From positions 62,001 to 126,000 of the forward strand of contig NZ_JALDUI010000001.1 in the NCBI RefSeq assembly GCF_023115445.1: a DNA stretch of 64,000 nucleotides. The letters are read 5' to 3'. A model generated the notes under the pieces. It searched no databases, was not told where the DNA came from, and was given only the letters and a program-made list of their open reading frames with translations. The stretch is from Streptococcus sp. oral taxon 431. Its GTDB lineage: Bacteria > Bacillota > Bacilli > Lactobacillales > Streptococcaceae. Each line of letters begins with the position of its first letter. Positions within the stretch are counted from its first letter, which is position 1. Both the position numbers and the translations under genes were made by a program. Below are positions 1 to 8,696 of this stretch, piece by piece.

Positions 1-2
1 AG

Positions 3-1190
3 ATTGAGGCCGAGTTGGAGGAGCAGTTAGCTATCTTTGAGAAAGAAGGTAAACTGCTGGAAGCTCAACGCTTGAAACAACGAACAGAATACGACATTGA
101 GATGCTCCGTGAGATGGGCTATACAAACGGCGTTGAAAACTACTCACGTCACATGGATGGTCGAAGTGAAGGAGAGCCTCCGTACACACTTCTTGATTTC
201 TTCCCTGATGATTTCCTGATTATGATTGATGAGAGTCACATGACCATGGGGCAAATCAAGGGCATGTACAATGGTGACCGTTCTCGGAAGGAAATGTTGG
301 TTAATTATGGTTTCCGTTTACCTTCTGCCTTGGACAATCGTCCCCTTCGTCGTGAAGAGTTTGAAAGTCATGTCCACCAGATTGTCTACGTTTCAGCGAC
401 ACCTGGTGATTATGAGATGGAACAGACCGACACTGTGATTGAGCAAATCATACGTCCGACAGGTCTTTTGGATCCAGAAGTTGAAGTCCGTCCAACTATG
501 GGACAGATTGATGACCTTTTGGGTGAAATCAATGCCCGTGTTGAAAAGAACCAACGGACCTTTATTACAACCTTGACTAAGAAAATGGCTGAAGACTTGA
601 CCGACTATTTCAAAGAAATGGGGATCAAGGTCAAATACATGCACTCGGATATCAAGACTTTAGAGCGGACAGAGATTATCCGAGATTTACGATTAGGAGT
701 CTTTGATGTCTTGGTTGGAATCAATCTCCTTCGTGAAGGGATTGACGTTCCTGAAGTAAGTCTGGTTGCTATTCTCGATGCTGATAAGGAAGGTTTTCTC
801 CGTAATGAACGTGGTCTTATTCAGACCATTGGACGTGCAGCCCGTAATAGTGAAGGGCATGTCATCATGTATGCTGACACTATGACCCAGTCTATGCAAA
901 AAGCCATCGATGAAACAGCTCGTCGTCGTAAAATTCAGATGGCCTATAATGAAGAACACGGCATTGTCCCACAAACTATTAAGAAGGAAATCCGTGACCT
1001 TATCTCTGTCACAAAAACTGTGGCTAAAGAAGAGGACAAGGAAGTTGATATCAATAGCCTCAACAAACAGGAGCGCAAAGAACTAGTCAAGAAACTGGAA
1101 AAACAAATGCAAGAAGCCGTCGAAGTGCTTGACTTTGAGTTGGCAGCGCAAATACGTGATATGATGTTGGAAGTCAAGGCGTTAGATTGA
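3..1190 (+). CDS. uvrB: UvrABC excinuclease subunit B (5' end outside window)
   Basis: This is the C-terminal part of UvrB, the damage-verification helicase subunit of nucleotide excision repair. The reading frame is open from base 3, so the start lies upstream of the window. Visible features are the DESH box (residues [10 protein letters not shown]), the helicase motif [13 protein letters not shown], motif VI (QTIGRAARN), and the C-terminal UVR domain ([23 protein letters not shown]) that contacts UvrC. Roughly the last 396 residues are present and the frame is undamaged. The following gene begins 33 bp downstream, but its AT-rich sequence and unrelated function suggest it is not part of a uvrB operon. 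Confidence 0.98.
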   Translation: MEAELEEQLAIFEKEGKLLEAQRLKQRTEYDIEMLREMGYTNGVENYSRHMDGRSEGEPPYTLLDFFPDDFLIMIDESHMTMGQIKGMYNGDRSRKEMLVNYGFRLPSALDNRPLRREEFESHVHQIVYVSATPGDYEMEQTDTVIEQIIRPTGLLDPEVEVRPTMGQIDDLLGEINARVEKNQRTFITTLTKKMAEDLTDYFKEMGIKVKYMHSDIKTLERTEIIRDLRLGVFDVLVGINLLREGIDVPEVSLVAILDADKEGFLRNERGLIQTIGRAARNSEGHVIMYADTMTQSMQKAIDETARRRKIQMAYNEEHGIVPQTIKKEIRDLISVTKTVAKEEDKEVDINSLNKQERKELVKKLEKQMQEAVEVLDFELAAQIRDMMLEVKALD

Positions 1191-1223
1191 GAAGTTATAT
1201 AAATAGTGTGGAAAGGTATATTA

Positions 1224-2225
1224 ATGAAAAATAGACACCTAGGAATTGAAGCTTGTAGAATTTTAGCAATGCTGATGATTTGCAATCTACATGTTCTGGG
1301 CATGGGAGGAATTTTAGAAAAATTTGCCATTCAAAAGAATTTTTATTATATTTTTGCAAATTATTTAGAAGCATTTTCTTATTCGGCAGTAAATATTTAT
1401 ATTTTAATCAGTGGCTATGTCGGACTTCATTCTAAATTTAGTTATAAAAAAATGTTTAGTTTTTGGTTGCAAATCATTTTTTATACGATTTCAATCACAT
1501 TAATATTCGCACTTTTTTCAAAGTCATCCGTTAAACTAAGCGATTGGCTCTCTGCTTTTACGCCAATTAGCCATGGTCAATACTGGTATATGAGTTGTTA
1601 TTTCGGTTTAATGTTAGTGGCTCCATTTTTAAATCAAGCTATATTAACAGTAAAACAAGAATTGTTATTACTTTTTGTTAGTGGTGGATTTGTATATTTC
1701 TCTATTATTCCAACAATATTTAAACAAGATTCGTTAGGATTGTGGGGTGGATATAGTGTTTTATGGATGATACTCCTTTATATGATAGGAGCTATCATCA
1801 ATAGATTAGACTTTGAAAATCGTTTTAAAGTTTGGCAAGTTGCTGGAATGATTATCTTACTGACAAGTTTAACTTTTCTATTGCACAGTCTTGGCTATGA
1901 ACAGTGGAGAAGTTATACATCTCCAACAGTAATTCTTCAAGGAATATCAATATTTCTACTATTTTTAAGTCTCAAAAATTTTCCATTAACTTTGAAAAAA
2001 ATAGTTTTAACATTATCTCCATTAACATTAGGAGTCTATTTGTTTCATGTTCACCCTCTGATTTTTAGAAGGATTTTACCCAACATTTATTCTTTAGTTG
2101 ACGGACAGAAATTCGTTATATTTGTCACGATCATTCTCTTAATGACACTTCTAATATTTATTGTAGGTGCATTTATTGAGTATTTAAGAAAAAAACTATT
2201 TATATATATTTCTGGTAAATTATAA
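1224..2225 (+). CDS. acyltransferase family 3 membrane protein
   Basis: A 333-residue polytopic protein with about ten hydrophobic segments. The N-terminus has the arrangement typical of acyltransferase family 3 (PF01757): a cytoplasmic basic start, a glutamate and arginine (GIEACRILAM), then NLHVLG with the candidate catalytic histidine in helix 1. Family members move acetyl or other acyl groups onto surface polysaccharides, peptidoglycan or antibiotics. There is no C-terminal SGNH domain, so it is not a full OatA-type enzyme. I chose the ATG at 1224, which follows GAAAGG at 1211-1216; an in-frame GTG at 1206 lacks a good ribosome site. The gene is AT-rich compared with uvrB. The substrate cannot be told from sequence. 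Confidence 0.8.
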   Translation: MKNRHLGIEACRILAMLMICNLHVLGMGGILEKFAIQKNFYYIFANYLEAFSYSAVNIYILISGYVGLHSKFSYKKMFSFWLQIIFYTISITLIFALFSKSSVKLSDWLSAFTPISHGQYWYMSCYFGLMLVAPFLNQAILTVKQELLLLFVSGGFVYFSIIPTIFKQDSLGLWGGYSVLWMILLYMIGAIINRLDFENRFKVWQVAGMIILLTSLTFLLHSLGYEQWRSYTSPTVILQGISIFLLFLSLKNFPLTLKKIVLTLSPLTLGVYLFHVHPLIFRRILPNIYSLVDGQKFVIFVTIILLMTLLIFIVGAFIEYLRKKLFIYISGKL

Positions 2226-2319
2226 GATCAAAAATTATTCCCTAACGATAAAAAATTTGTATTAAATAGGTTGAATGTTTATGTGTTTATGATGAATTAG
2301 AAGGAGAGAGAAGAAACGA

Positions 2320-2867
2320 TTGAGAAAGAATGTTAGTGCACACAAAAAGCATTCTAAATCAAAGTGAAAAATAGGTTGGTTAGACCGCATGAATCTGTGG
2401 TTTGTGCTACATTCAACAATTACCTGGATCCTTGATGCAAGCGTTCTGTTCTTTTCTGCTCTGCTCTAAGAATGTTATGTCTATTGTACGGAACAACCCT
2501 TATTCCAAGTCCCTATCGGGAACTGCATTATAGTTTTCCACTTTATTTAAATATCGTCCTTTGGGTGAATGCATCTTATCATACTTTCCTTCGTACCTTT
2601 AGGAAAGACTGGATTTCCTTGCGAAATTTTGCAGAAATGTTTTTATATCCTAACGGAATTGCTTGTGTATTCCAGTTAACGATTGGGATGACCTCTAAAA
2701 GAGGAACAAGATTACTTCCGATATGGGCATTAGACTATCGCTATATCTGGTTTCCCCTCGTTACTTATTTCATTTTCTTTCTAGTGCCTATTGTGACAAT
2801 TATAATTTACAAGTATATTGAAAAGAAAAAGAGAAAAGAAGAAAATGGGAAAAATACAATCAAATAA
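2320..2867 (+). pseudogene. degraded small membrane-protein gene, paralogue of the next gene
   Basis: From 2472 an ORF of 131 codons encodes a protein containing IPSPYRELHYSFPLY, DYRYIWFPLVTY and a KYIEKKK tail. These match IPSPYRDINYSFPIY, DHRYIWFPIATY and KYIEKKR of the downstream protein, so the two are paralogues. The downstream protein has about 65 more N-terminal residues. The corresponding residues can be read here in another frame from a TTG at 2320 (after AAGGAGAG at 2301): they are interrupted by TGA at 2365 and TAA at 2467, and then a frame shift is needed near 2469 to join the ORF. This is a truncated or dead copy; a shortened protein starting at 2472 remains possible. Confidence 0.6.
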
Positions 2868-3369
2868 AAGTAACAAAAGAAAGTCAAATACAAAAAAGAA
2901 TCTATCAAGGAAAGAAAGTTTTCGGCTTTGGATGGATTCTCATAAAATTATAAGCTTCCTACTGGTCCTTGGTCTAATCTTAGGAATAGGACTAGGTGTC
3001 AATCTTGTTTTTAAACTCCTTCCTATTCCGTCGCCCTACAGAGATATCAACTATAGTTTTCCAATATATATAAATCTTTTTTGTCTGGTCTATAGATTAT
3101 TTGACTATTGGTTCTTAGACTTGTCAAGGACAAGGATGACAATACAAAGATATGCAGAATTATTTATCTATCTTAATAGTATCGGTTTAATAGTTCATCT
3201 ATTTTTAGGAGTTGGTGGGAAAAATAGTAAGGGGCTTTTGCCTCCTCTCTTATCCCTAGATCACCGCTATATCTGGTTCCCTATAGCAACCTATCTGATC
3301 TTTTTCAGTTTGGCGTCTATTATAACTCTAGTAATGAAATATATTGAAAAGAAAAGGAGTCAATCATGA
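2845..3369 (+). CDS. hypothetical membrane protein (intact paralogue)
   Basis: A 174-residue protein with a very basic, Ser/Asn-rich N-terminus, a transmembrane segment around residues 35-58 (ISFLLVLGLILGIGLGV), and two or three further hydrophobic segments ending in a basic tail. It shares the SPYR...YSFP and YRYIWFP/HRYIWFP blocks with the broken gene just upstream. I do not recognise a named family. The ATG at 2845 follows an AAGAAG tract and overlaps the end of the upstream ORF by 23 bp; a TTG at 2818 in the same frame is less likely. Its stop overlaps the start of the next gene (ATGA), which suggests translational coupling of a three-gene membrane unit. Confidence 0.6.
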   Translation: MGKIQSNKSNKRKSNTKKNLSRKESFRLWMDSHKIISFLLVLGLILGIGLGVNLVFKLLPIPSPYRDINYSFPIYINLFCLVYRLFDYWFLDLSRTRMTIQRYAELFIYLNSIGLIVHLFLGVGGKNSKGLLPPLLSLDHRYIWFPIATYLIFFSLASIITLVMKYIEKKRSQS

Positions 3370-3800
3370 TGAAACATCTAACTATATTTAGAATTATTTA
3401 CCTTTTGTGCCTAGTATTTGTACTGCTTCATTTTATCTTAGGCCTCTTTGGTTTAGCCTTTACACCAGTCTTGTGGAATCTCTGGTTCTTTGGTCTTTGT
3501 TTAACCCTATTTATCCATCCGTGGACTATCTTTTATAAATCTAGAATCTTTCAATGGCATCATCTGATTTTTCAAGCTCTCAGTGGATTCGTTGCTCTCA
3601 TAATCTGGTTTATGATATTTTTATTTTTCTCCACGGTTCCAGATTCATCTATGCCTATCAATTTAGACTACTATGTGATTAGGGAAAAAAATGAAATAAG
3701 AATCATCAGAGGATTCTTACTCCATGAAATTCATGAATATCACGATTTAGTTAATCCTTTGATAATGAAGTCTAAAGTTAAGAATAAGATAGAAAATTAA
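3366..3800 (+). CDS. hypothetical membrane protein
   Basis: A 144-residue protein with four hydrophobic segments in the first two-thirds (starting IIYLLCLVFVLLHFILG) and a polar C-terminus containing EIHEYHD. It overlaps the preceding gene by four bases (ATGA), so the two are probably translated together. An alternative ATG lies one codon in, at 3369. I recognise no family. The C-terminal charged region probably lies in the cytoplasm. Function is unknown. Confidence 0.55.
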   Translation: MMKHLTIFRIIYLLCLVFVLLHFILGLFGLAFTPVLWNLWFFGLCLTLFIHPWTIFYKSRIFQWHHLIFQALSGFVALIIWFMIFLFFSTVPDSSMPINLDYYVIREKNEIRIIRGFLLHEIHEYHDLVNPLIMKSKVKNKIEN

Positions 3801-3822
3801 ACATTAGAAAGTGAGTCTATGT

Positions 3823-4290
3823 ATGTCTCGAGCACAATTAACCATTCTAACTAATATTTGTCTAATAGAAGATCTTGAAAATCAGTGCGTGGTTATGCAG
3901 TATCGATCGCCTGAAAGCAACCGCTGGTCTGGCTATGCCTTCCCAGGAGGCCATGTTGAAAATGGAGAGGCTTTTGCAGAATCTGTTATTCGTGAAATAT
4001 ATGAGGAAACAGGTCTGACGATTCAAAATCCTCAACTGGTCGGCATTAAAAATTGGCCACTAGATACAGGTGGCCGCTATATTGTCGTTTGTTATAAGGC
4101 GACTGAGTTCTCTGGTACCCTTCGCTCTTCAGATGAGGGGGAAGTTTCTTGGGTGCAAAAAGACCAGATTCCAAATTTGGATCTGGCCTATGATATGTTA
4201 CCCTTGATGGAAATGATGGAAGCACCAGATAAGTCTGAATTTTTCTACCCTCGCCGTACAGAAGACGATTGGGAAATGAAAATCTTCTAA
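3823..4290 (+). CDS. NUDIX hydrolase
   Basis: A 155-residue NUDIX protein. The Nudix box is complete: GGHVENGEAFAESVIREIYEETG fits GX5EX7REUXEEXGU, so the metal-binding glutamates (the final REIYEE) are present and the enzyme should be active on a nucleoside-diphosphate-linked substrate. The family includes 8-oxo-dGTP pyrophosphatases, but the substrate cannot be assigned; it is not the sequence I remember for pneumococcal MutX. The ATG at 3823 sits eight bases after GTGAG; an in-frame GTG at 3811 is less well placed. The gene is convergent with niaR and the two coding ends overlap by four bases (4287-4290). Confidence 0.88.
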   Translation: MSRAQLTILTNICLIEDLENQCVVMQYRSPESNRWSGYAFPGGHVENGEAFAESVIREIYEETGLTIQNPQLVGIKNWPLDTGGRYIVVCYKATEFSGTLRSSDEGEVSWVQKDQIPNLDLAYDMLPLMEMMEAPDKSEFFYPRRTEDDWEMKIF

Positions 4291-4802
4291 TCCTTTACCA
4301 AATATCCTAATTTGTCCAAGGCCTGCTGGATATAGAGGAGGTCTTGTTCGTTTTCAGCTTCGACTAGGTGATAATGGACGCCATCTGTTAATTCAGAAAG
4401 TGGTCTAAAGTCAGACCTTTCGACTTGCTCTAAAAAATGCTGAACGTCCCGACGACAAGAGAGTTTGAGCAAGGTTTCAATTTCACCGTAGACAGGATGA
4501 TCAATCAAGGTATTCTGAACACGTCCTCCATTATCGACGATAGCTAGAAGTTCTTGACCGATTTCTTCCATCTCGTGCTTTACTTTAAACAGCTTGTGAA
4601 CATACGGACTGGTTTTGCTTTCTTTATAAATATAGCCACGATTGGTTGATAAGATAGGAGCACCATCTGCACGAAGAACAGCAATGTCCTGAACGATAAT
4701 CTGGCGAGTGACATGAAAATGTTCTGCTAAGCTTTTTCCGTTTAGAGGTTTTTGAGCTTCTTTTAAGAGTTGTAGAAGTGCTTCTTTTCGATTTTTTGTC
4801 AT
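4287..4802 (-). CDS. niaR: niacin-responsive transcriptional repressor
   Basis: A 171-residue regulator with an N-terminal winged helix-turn-helix (residues about 5-60, LAEHFHVTRQIIVQDIAVLR) and a C-terminal 3H domain. The 3H domain is named for three conserved histidines; visible candidates are in LIDHPVYGE, DVQHFLEQ and DGVHYHLV. NiaR proteins bind nicotinic acid through this domain and repress niacin uptake and NAD salvage genes. The gene sits 18 bp downstream of niaX on the same strand, so the repressor is probably in the operon it controls. The operator is expected at the niaX promoter (5363-5422). Confidence 0.9.
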   Translation of the reverse strand: MTKNRKEALLQLLKEAQKPLNGKSLAEHFHVTRQIIVQDIAVLRADGAPILSTNRGYIYKESKTSPYVHKLFKVKHEMEEIGQELLAIVDNGGRVQNTLIDHPVYGEIETLLKLSCRRDVQHFLEQVERSDFRPLSELTDGVHYHLVEAENEQDLLYIQQALDKLGYLVKD

Positions 4803-4820
4803 ATTCTTCTTTCTTAACGC

Positions 4821-5348
4821 TTAACGGCGTTTTCTCAATGCTTTATAAACAGCCAAGGCTAGATAATAGTCTACCATACTATGGATAATAGTACCAAATC
4901 CAACCAAGACAAACAAGACATAGAACATATTTTCTACATTGGTTCCAGTCCCTGCATAAAAGATAATACATGCAAAAACTTCAGCGATGGCATGAACCAA
5001 ACCTAGGATAAAGTTAAAAAGCAAAGAAGATTTGGCATTATCCAAGGTTTGAGGATATTTTTGGAGATAGAAAGCACCTAGACTTCCAAAGAAGATGTGA
5101 GAGAAGGCACGAAGTACGATGACAATGGGGTACCCAGCCATGAGAAATCCTAAACTAGAAGCTATAATGACAAAAATTGCCATCCAAGGTGAGAGAAACA
5201 TAGCGATAAAGATAGCAACGTGACTTCCTAAAGTGTAGGAAGCGGGAGGAATGACAATTTTAAAGGGCATGACCAAAGGGATCAAAATAGCGATAGCCGT
5301 CAGTATAGCTGTAAAAGTCATAAATTGTGTTTTCTTTTGTGGGTTCAT
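4821..5348 (-). CDS. niaX: niacin transporter, ECF-type substrate-binding subunit
   Basis: A 175-residue integral-membrane protein with about five or six hydrophobic helices (for example FTAILTAIAILIPLVMPF at the N-terminus). It matches NiaX, the S-component that captures niacin and works with a shared energy-coupling factor module; those ATPase and EcfT genes are not in this window. The assignment rests on the overall hydrophobic pattern, the length and the tight linkage to niaR. AAGGAGTT precedes the start. A promoter and palindromic operator lie directly upstream. Confidence 0.85.
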   Translation of the reverse strand: MNPQKKTQFMTFTAILTAIAILIPLVMPFKIVIPPASYTLGSHVAIFIAMFLSPWMAIFVIIASSLGFLMAGYPIVIVLRAFSHIFFGSLGAFYLQKYPQTLDNAKSSLLFNFILGLVHAIAEVFACIIFYAGTGTNVENMFYVLFVLVGFGTIIHSMVDYYLALAVYKALRKRR

Positions 5349-5362
5349 AATAACTCCTTTTT

Positions 5363-5422
5363 ATCTGTATATTTTAACTGTATATACAGATGTATAGTAC
5401 AATAAATTTTTGATCAAGTCAA
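5363..5422 (-). promoter_or_regulatory. niaXR promoter with candidate NiaR operator
   Basis: On the minus strand TTGACT (5422-5417), a 17-base spacer and TACTAT (5399-5394) form a good sigma-A promoter for niaX. Immediately downstream lies a perfect 12-base palindrome CTGTATATACAG (5378-5389), nested in a longer inverted repeat: ATCTGTATAT at 5363-5372 pairs with ATATACAGAT at 5382-5391. The near-palindrome TGTATAGTACA (5391-5401) covers the -10 box. Operators overlapping the -10 and start region suit repression by NiaR. The link to NiaR is inference from gene context. Confidence 0.7.
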
Positions 5423-5725
5423 GGGGTAAAATTACATTAAAAGAAAATTTCAGTTAAAGTATGGTAAAGAATCTATGAGAAGTCTGTAAGGTTTAGTTTT
5501 CTAGGAAATCTTAACAAAATTTTGGATAGGTATTTAATTGACTAAAAGTAATCATTTTCTTGAGCTCTAGCTTTGAGATTGTGATCCATCTGTGGTTCAT
5601 TTTATACATGATTTTAAAAAATGAGGTGTCAACTCTAAGGAATCTAGAAAAAAACAGCTAGATTTTTCTAATAAGAGTGTAATTATAAAGATAAAAGAAA
5701 TTTTTAAAAAATCAGCAAAAAACTC
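5423..5725. other. gene-free spacer between niaX and rplJ promoters
   Basis: About 300 AT-rich bases separate the divergent niaX and rplJ promoters. I see no ORF with a ribosome site. The only structure noted is AATCTAG (5641-5647) pairing with CTAGATT (5658-5664) followed by T residues, a weak terminator-like hairpin with no obvious gene upstream of it. Confidence 0.4.
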
Positions 5726-5754
5726 TTGCTTTATCATTTACAATGTGCTATACT
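5726..5754 (+). promoter_or_regulatory. rplJL promoter
   Basis: TTGCTT (5726-5731), a 17-base spacer and TATACT (5749-5754) form a sigma-A promoter about 180 bases before rplJ. This places the transcription start near 5761 and leaves room for the L10 leader. Confidence 0.75.
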
Positions 5755-5761
5755 TATAGAC

Positions 5762-5932
5762 GGTTTGAAAAAACTGCCTAAGACAGTAGGGGAGCGAGAC
5801 TCATAAATATCCTACCGAGGACAAAACGTATCATGTAAAAAGAAGCGTATTGTACTTTCGTGTCTAGGTTTGGGCGCGTTTTTCTTTTGGAAAAATTCCC
5901 CAAGCAAAATAATTACGGAGGTGAACACACTA
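5762..5932 (+). promoter_or_regulatory. ribosomal protein L10 leader
   Basis: The 170-base untranslated leader of the rplJ operon. In Firmicutes this position holds the L10 leader, which binds the L10(L12)4 complex and allows autogenous control through a late terminator hairpin. Consistent features are the purine-rich segment CAGTAGGGGAGCGAGAC near 5785 and paired GC-rich segments toward 5870-5890 (GGGCGCG then a T-run). The assignment is by position and general resemblance; I did not fold it. Confidence 0.6.
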
Positions 5933-6433
5933 ATGAGTGAAGCAATTATTGCTAAAAAAGCGGAACTAGTTGACGTAGTAGCTGAGAAAATGAAAGCTGC
6001 TGCATCAATCGTCGTTGTAGACGCTCGTGGTTTGACAGTTGAACAAGATACAGTTCTTCGTCGTGAGCTTCGTGGAAGCGAAGTTGAGTATAAAGTTATC
6101 AAAAACTCAATCTTACGTCGTGCAGCTGAAAAAGCTGGTCTTGAAGATCTTGCATCTGTTTTTGTTGGACCATCTGCAGTAGCATTTTCTAACGAAGATG
6201 TTATCGCACCAGCGAAAATCTTGAACGACTTTGCTAAAAACGCTGAAGCACTTGAAATCAAGGGTGGTGCAATCGAAGGCGCTGTCGCATCAAAAGAAGA
6301 AATCGTTGCTCTTGCAACTCTTCCAAACCGCGAAGGACTTCTTTCTATGCTCCTTTCTGTACTTCAAGCGCCAGTGCGCAACGTTGCTCTTGCAGTCAAA
6401 GCGGTTGCAGAAAGCAAAGAAGACGCAGCTTAA
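5933..6433 (+). CDS. rplJ: 50S ribosomal protein L10
   Basis: A 166-residue L10 (uL10), the base of the ribosomal stalk that carries L7/L12 dimers and recruits GTPase factors. The start at 5933 follows GGAGGTGA at 5917-5924; the in-frame extension to 5870 lies inside the leader and is not coding. Typical L10 features are [16 protein letters not shown] near the N-terminus and the C-terminal helix ([24 protein letters not shown]) that binds L12. Codon use is strongly biased, as expected for high expression. It is followed by rplL after a 75-base gap that contains a small inverted repeat (6440-6454). Confidence 0.98.
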   Translation: MSEAIIAKKAELVDVVAEKMKAAASIVVVDARGLTVEQDTVLRRELRGSEVEYKVIKNSILRRAAEKAGLEDLASVFVGPSAVAFSNEDVIAPAKILNDFAKNAEALEIKGGAIEGAVASKEEIVALATLPNREGLLSMLLSVLQAPVRNVALAVKAVAESKEDAA

Positions 6434-6508
6434 TCTTAAGCTACGCAGCGTAGCCTAGCTACGAAAAAAATAAAAACTAATTTTAAAACTTATTTGGAGG
6501 AAATAACA

Positions 6509-6874
6509 ATGGCATTGAACATTGAAAACATTATTGCTGAAATTAAAGAAGCTTCAATCCTTGAATTGAACGACCTTGTAAAAGCTATCGAAGAAGAATT
6601 TGGTGTAACTGCAGCTGCTCCTGTAGCTGTAGCTGCTGCTGGTGGTGCTGAAGAAGCTGCTAAAGATTCATTTGACGTTGAATTGACAGCTGCAGGCGAC
6701 AAAAAAGTCGGCGTTATCAAAGTTGTACGTGAAATCACTGGTCTTGGTCTTAAAGAAGCTAAAGAACTTGTTGATGGTGCACCAGCACTTGTTAAAGAAG
6801 GTGTTGCAGCAGCAGAAGCTGAAGAACTTAAAGCTAAATTGGAAGAAGCTGGAGCTTCAGTTACTCTTAAATAA
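6509..6874 (+). CDS. rplL: 50S ribosomal protein L7/L12
   Basis: A 121-residue stalk protein. The N-terminal dimerisation domain (residues 1-30) is followed by an Ala/Val/Gly-rich hinge ([17 protein letters not shown]) and the globular factor-binding domain with [23 protein letters not shown]. The start at 6509 follows TTGGAGG (6494-6500). It forms a two-gene operon with rplJ, and an excess of L12 is often made from the intergenic region in bacteria. A terminator follows at 6896. Confidence 0.98.
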   Translation: MALNIENIIAEIKEASILELNDLVKAIEEEFGVTAAAPVAVAAAGGAEEAAKDSFDVELTAAGDKKVGVIKVVREITGLGLKEAKELVDGAPALVKEGVAAAEAEELKAKLEEAGASVTLK

Positions 6875-6895
6875 TAGAGTTTCCATAAAAAATGA

Positions 6896-6923
6896 AAACC
6901 GGAGCTTGCGCTTCGGTTTTTTT
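6896..6923 (+). terminator. rho-independent terminator of rplJL
   Basis: AAACCGGAGC and GCTTCGGTTT pair around a TTGC loop (one G-T/mismatch in the stem) and run into seven T residues. It is placed 22 bases after the rplL stop. Confidence 0.9.
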
Positions 6924-7016
6924 ATCATATATAGAATATATAGGGGTTTGGATCTGAGTTGTTTACCTTATCTAATTCAAGTGGAGAACTAACTAAAACA
7001 AATAGAGGTGACAAAT

Positions 7017-7340
7017 GTGAGTAAAATAGGAATGGGATTAGGTGCTTCAATAGTATCGAATAATATTTTAGAAAATAAGGCGAATATAAAATGGATATTA
7101 CGCGAGAGCAGTGTTAATGAGTTAGATAACGGATGGCGTTTTTTATCCGAAATAGATACAGAAGAATATCTATCACATGCTGAAAATATGTCGACATGTG
7201 ACTGGAGTACAATTGTTGAAATAGAACCTGCGGTATTATCAATTTTTAACATGCCTATTGGAACAGAACTCATACTTATTTACGAAGGTGAGAAGAAGTA
7301 TTTCATAGATACAAATAGTGGTCAAAAATTATCTTACTAG
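7017..7340 (+). CDS. DUF2185/Imm33-like immunity protein
   Basis: A 107-residue soluble protein. The pattern G(A)SIVSNNIL...WILRE...DNGWRFLSEID.EEYL...IEPAVLSI is that of the DUF2185 family, which has been described as immunity family Imm33 in polymorphic-toxin loci. It is clearly paralogous to the gene at 54611 (SNNV, YREKSS, NGWTILSSIDDEEYI, QIAPVLLEI). I chose the GTG at 7017, six bases after AGAGGTG; a GTG at 7008 overlaps that site. It is the first gene of the first immunity island. No cognate toxin is in the window. The family call is from memory of the family pattern. Confidence 0.7.
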   Translation: MSKIGMGLGASIVSNNILENKANIKWILRESSVNELDNGWRFLSEIDTEEYLSHAENMSTCDWSTIVEIEPAVLSIFNMPIGTELILIYEGEKKYFIDTNSGQKLSY

Positions 7341-7479
7341 GGTATTGAAGCCAACTTCATCTACTTACTATTGCATAGAATGATGAGTGCTATGAAGCTA
7401 AAATAGATACTATATAGATTTGGTCTAAACTATCTGAGAAATATTCCTACTAAAGAATAAGTTTGAGAGAAATCTGAAC

Positions 7480-7508
7480 TTGACAATTGATGCACAAGCT
7501 ATTATGAT
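7480..7508 (+). promoter_or_regulatory. sigma-A promoter in front of the 252-residue gene
   Basis: A consensus TTGACA (7480-7485), a 17-base spacer and TATGAT (7503-7508) lie about 85 bases before the gene at 7592. This suggests that immunity-island genes are transcribed individually and not as one operon. Confidence 0.65.
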
Positions 7509-7591
7509 AGTCAGAGAACCGATTTAGGTTTTAAAGCATCAGATAAAATAGCAAAATTGACGTTTGAGATATAAAAATGAGATATTGAGGT

Positions 7592-8350
7592 ATGAAAGTG
7601 TGTAGAGTAATAAAATTATTTACGGATACGATTTCTTCAGAGTACATGGATTTTGCCTTTCAGATTGCTCATGAAACCCAAGATGCAGATATAGTTCAGA
7701 TATTTGATGGAACCCAGACATTCAATTTATCAGTTAATTATATTAAGTATCTATCGTTTGTTAGTAAAAAGTATAGCGAACTATATAATAAAGAATATGA
7801 ACTTGATGGCTATGGAATCTACCAAGTTTTTGATAGTAAATTATCGAAAGAAGTTAGTTATCGTTCTTGTGGTATATGGTCAGCTGATGATTTTAATCAT
7901 TATGTTTTTCTTTCTAAGAAAGGCATGATGGAAATACTCATAAATGTTTCCTTGACATTTAAATTTGAAAAAACAGCTACTGAACTGCAAAAAATATCGG
8001 GCGTCCCTTTGAAAATAAGTGAAGTAGGGAACATCGAGGAAGGTTTATATTATGTAGAAGCTAGTTTAACCAATGATGGTGAACTCTATTTGAAAATCAG
8101 TGATAAACTTATAAAATGTGACGATTATGTTGCTTTTAGATTGATTGATGAAGGACTGGATTTACGTTCAATTGAATCGGAATATGAGTTAGATATAGCT
8201 ACTATTCATCCCGAAAATCATTTTGTTTATCAAGTTTTAAATGGTGGATTTATGGGGCTTGCCCAATCTATTTTGTCGAGTTATAAGGTTATAAATACTT
8301 TAAATTACAATGCCTATTTATTAGTTTATGAGAGCGATGCTCAAGACTAA
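7592..8350 (+). CDS. hypothetical protein of immunity island I
   Basis: A 252-residue acidic soluble protein with no signal peptide, membrane segment or family that I recognise. It is rich in Tyr, Ser and Asp. The ATG at 7592 lies only one base after GAGG (7587-7590), so the GTG at 7598 may be the true start. A consensus promoter precedes it. Its place among immunity genes suggests an immunity or anti-toxin role, but that is inference from neighbours only. Confidence 0.6.
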   Translation: MKVCRVIKLFTDTISSEYMDFAFQIAHETQDADIVQIFDGTQTFNLSVNYIKYLSFVSKKYSELYNKEYELDGYGIYQVFDSKLSKEVSYRSCGIWSADDFNHYVFLSKKGMMEILINVSLTFKFEKTATELQKISGVPLKISEVGNIEEGLYYVEASLTNDGELYLKISDKLIKCDDYVAFRLIDEGLDLRSIESEYELDIATIHPENHFVYQVLNGGFMGLAQSILSSYKVINTLNYNAYLLVYESDAQD

Positions 8351-8696
8351 CCAAATTGTTAAAAAACAGAGATTCTAGTAATAGACTTGAATACTTTAGA
8401 AAATTCACCCAATACCCCAACAAATCCTAACAGCCAAGAACTTTATCGATATACATATTAATAAGCATATCAAGGTTGTAGTAAGAGTTGTAGAATGACT
8501 AATCGATTCCTAGAGGCCTCTTTCGTTTATCAAAAGTTAACCATTAGATTATTCCCAAAAATGTATAAAGTAATGCTTGAATGGGAATGGAGAAAGGCAA
8601 ACAAGAACTACTAGAGTTGCGGAGTGCTGGATAAAAAAAGTGATACTAGTATGAATTTGAAAAAATTTTTAAACAGTTTATGAAGGGGAACTTTAA
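8351..8696 (+). other. gene-free stretch, probably decayed coding sequence
   Basis: This 346-base AT-rich stretch has short open runs in several frames, for example one starting MTNRFLEASFVYQK near 8495, but none with a ribosome site and reasonable length. It resembles eroded coding sequence between cassette-like immunity genes. I cannot identify the former genes. Confidence 0.3.

Noticed and set aside
5870-5932. N-terminal extension of L10
   Set aside because: It falls in the regulatory leader; the ATG at 5933 has a full ribosome site and gives the usual length.
5812-6261. 149-codon minus-strand ORF across the L10 leader and rplJ
   Set aside because: Low-complexity Ser/Ala product antisense to rplJ; not a gene.
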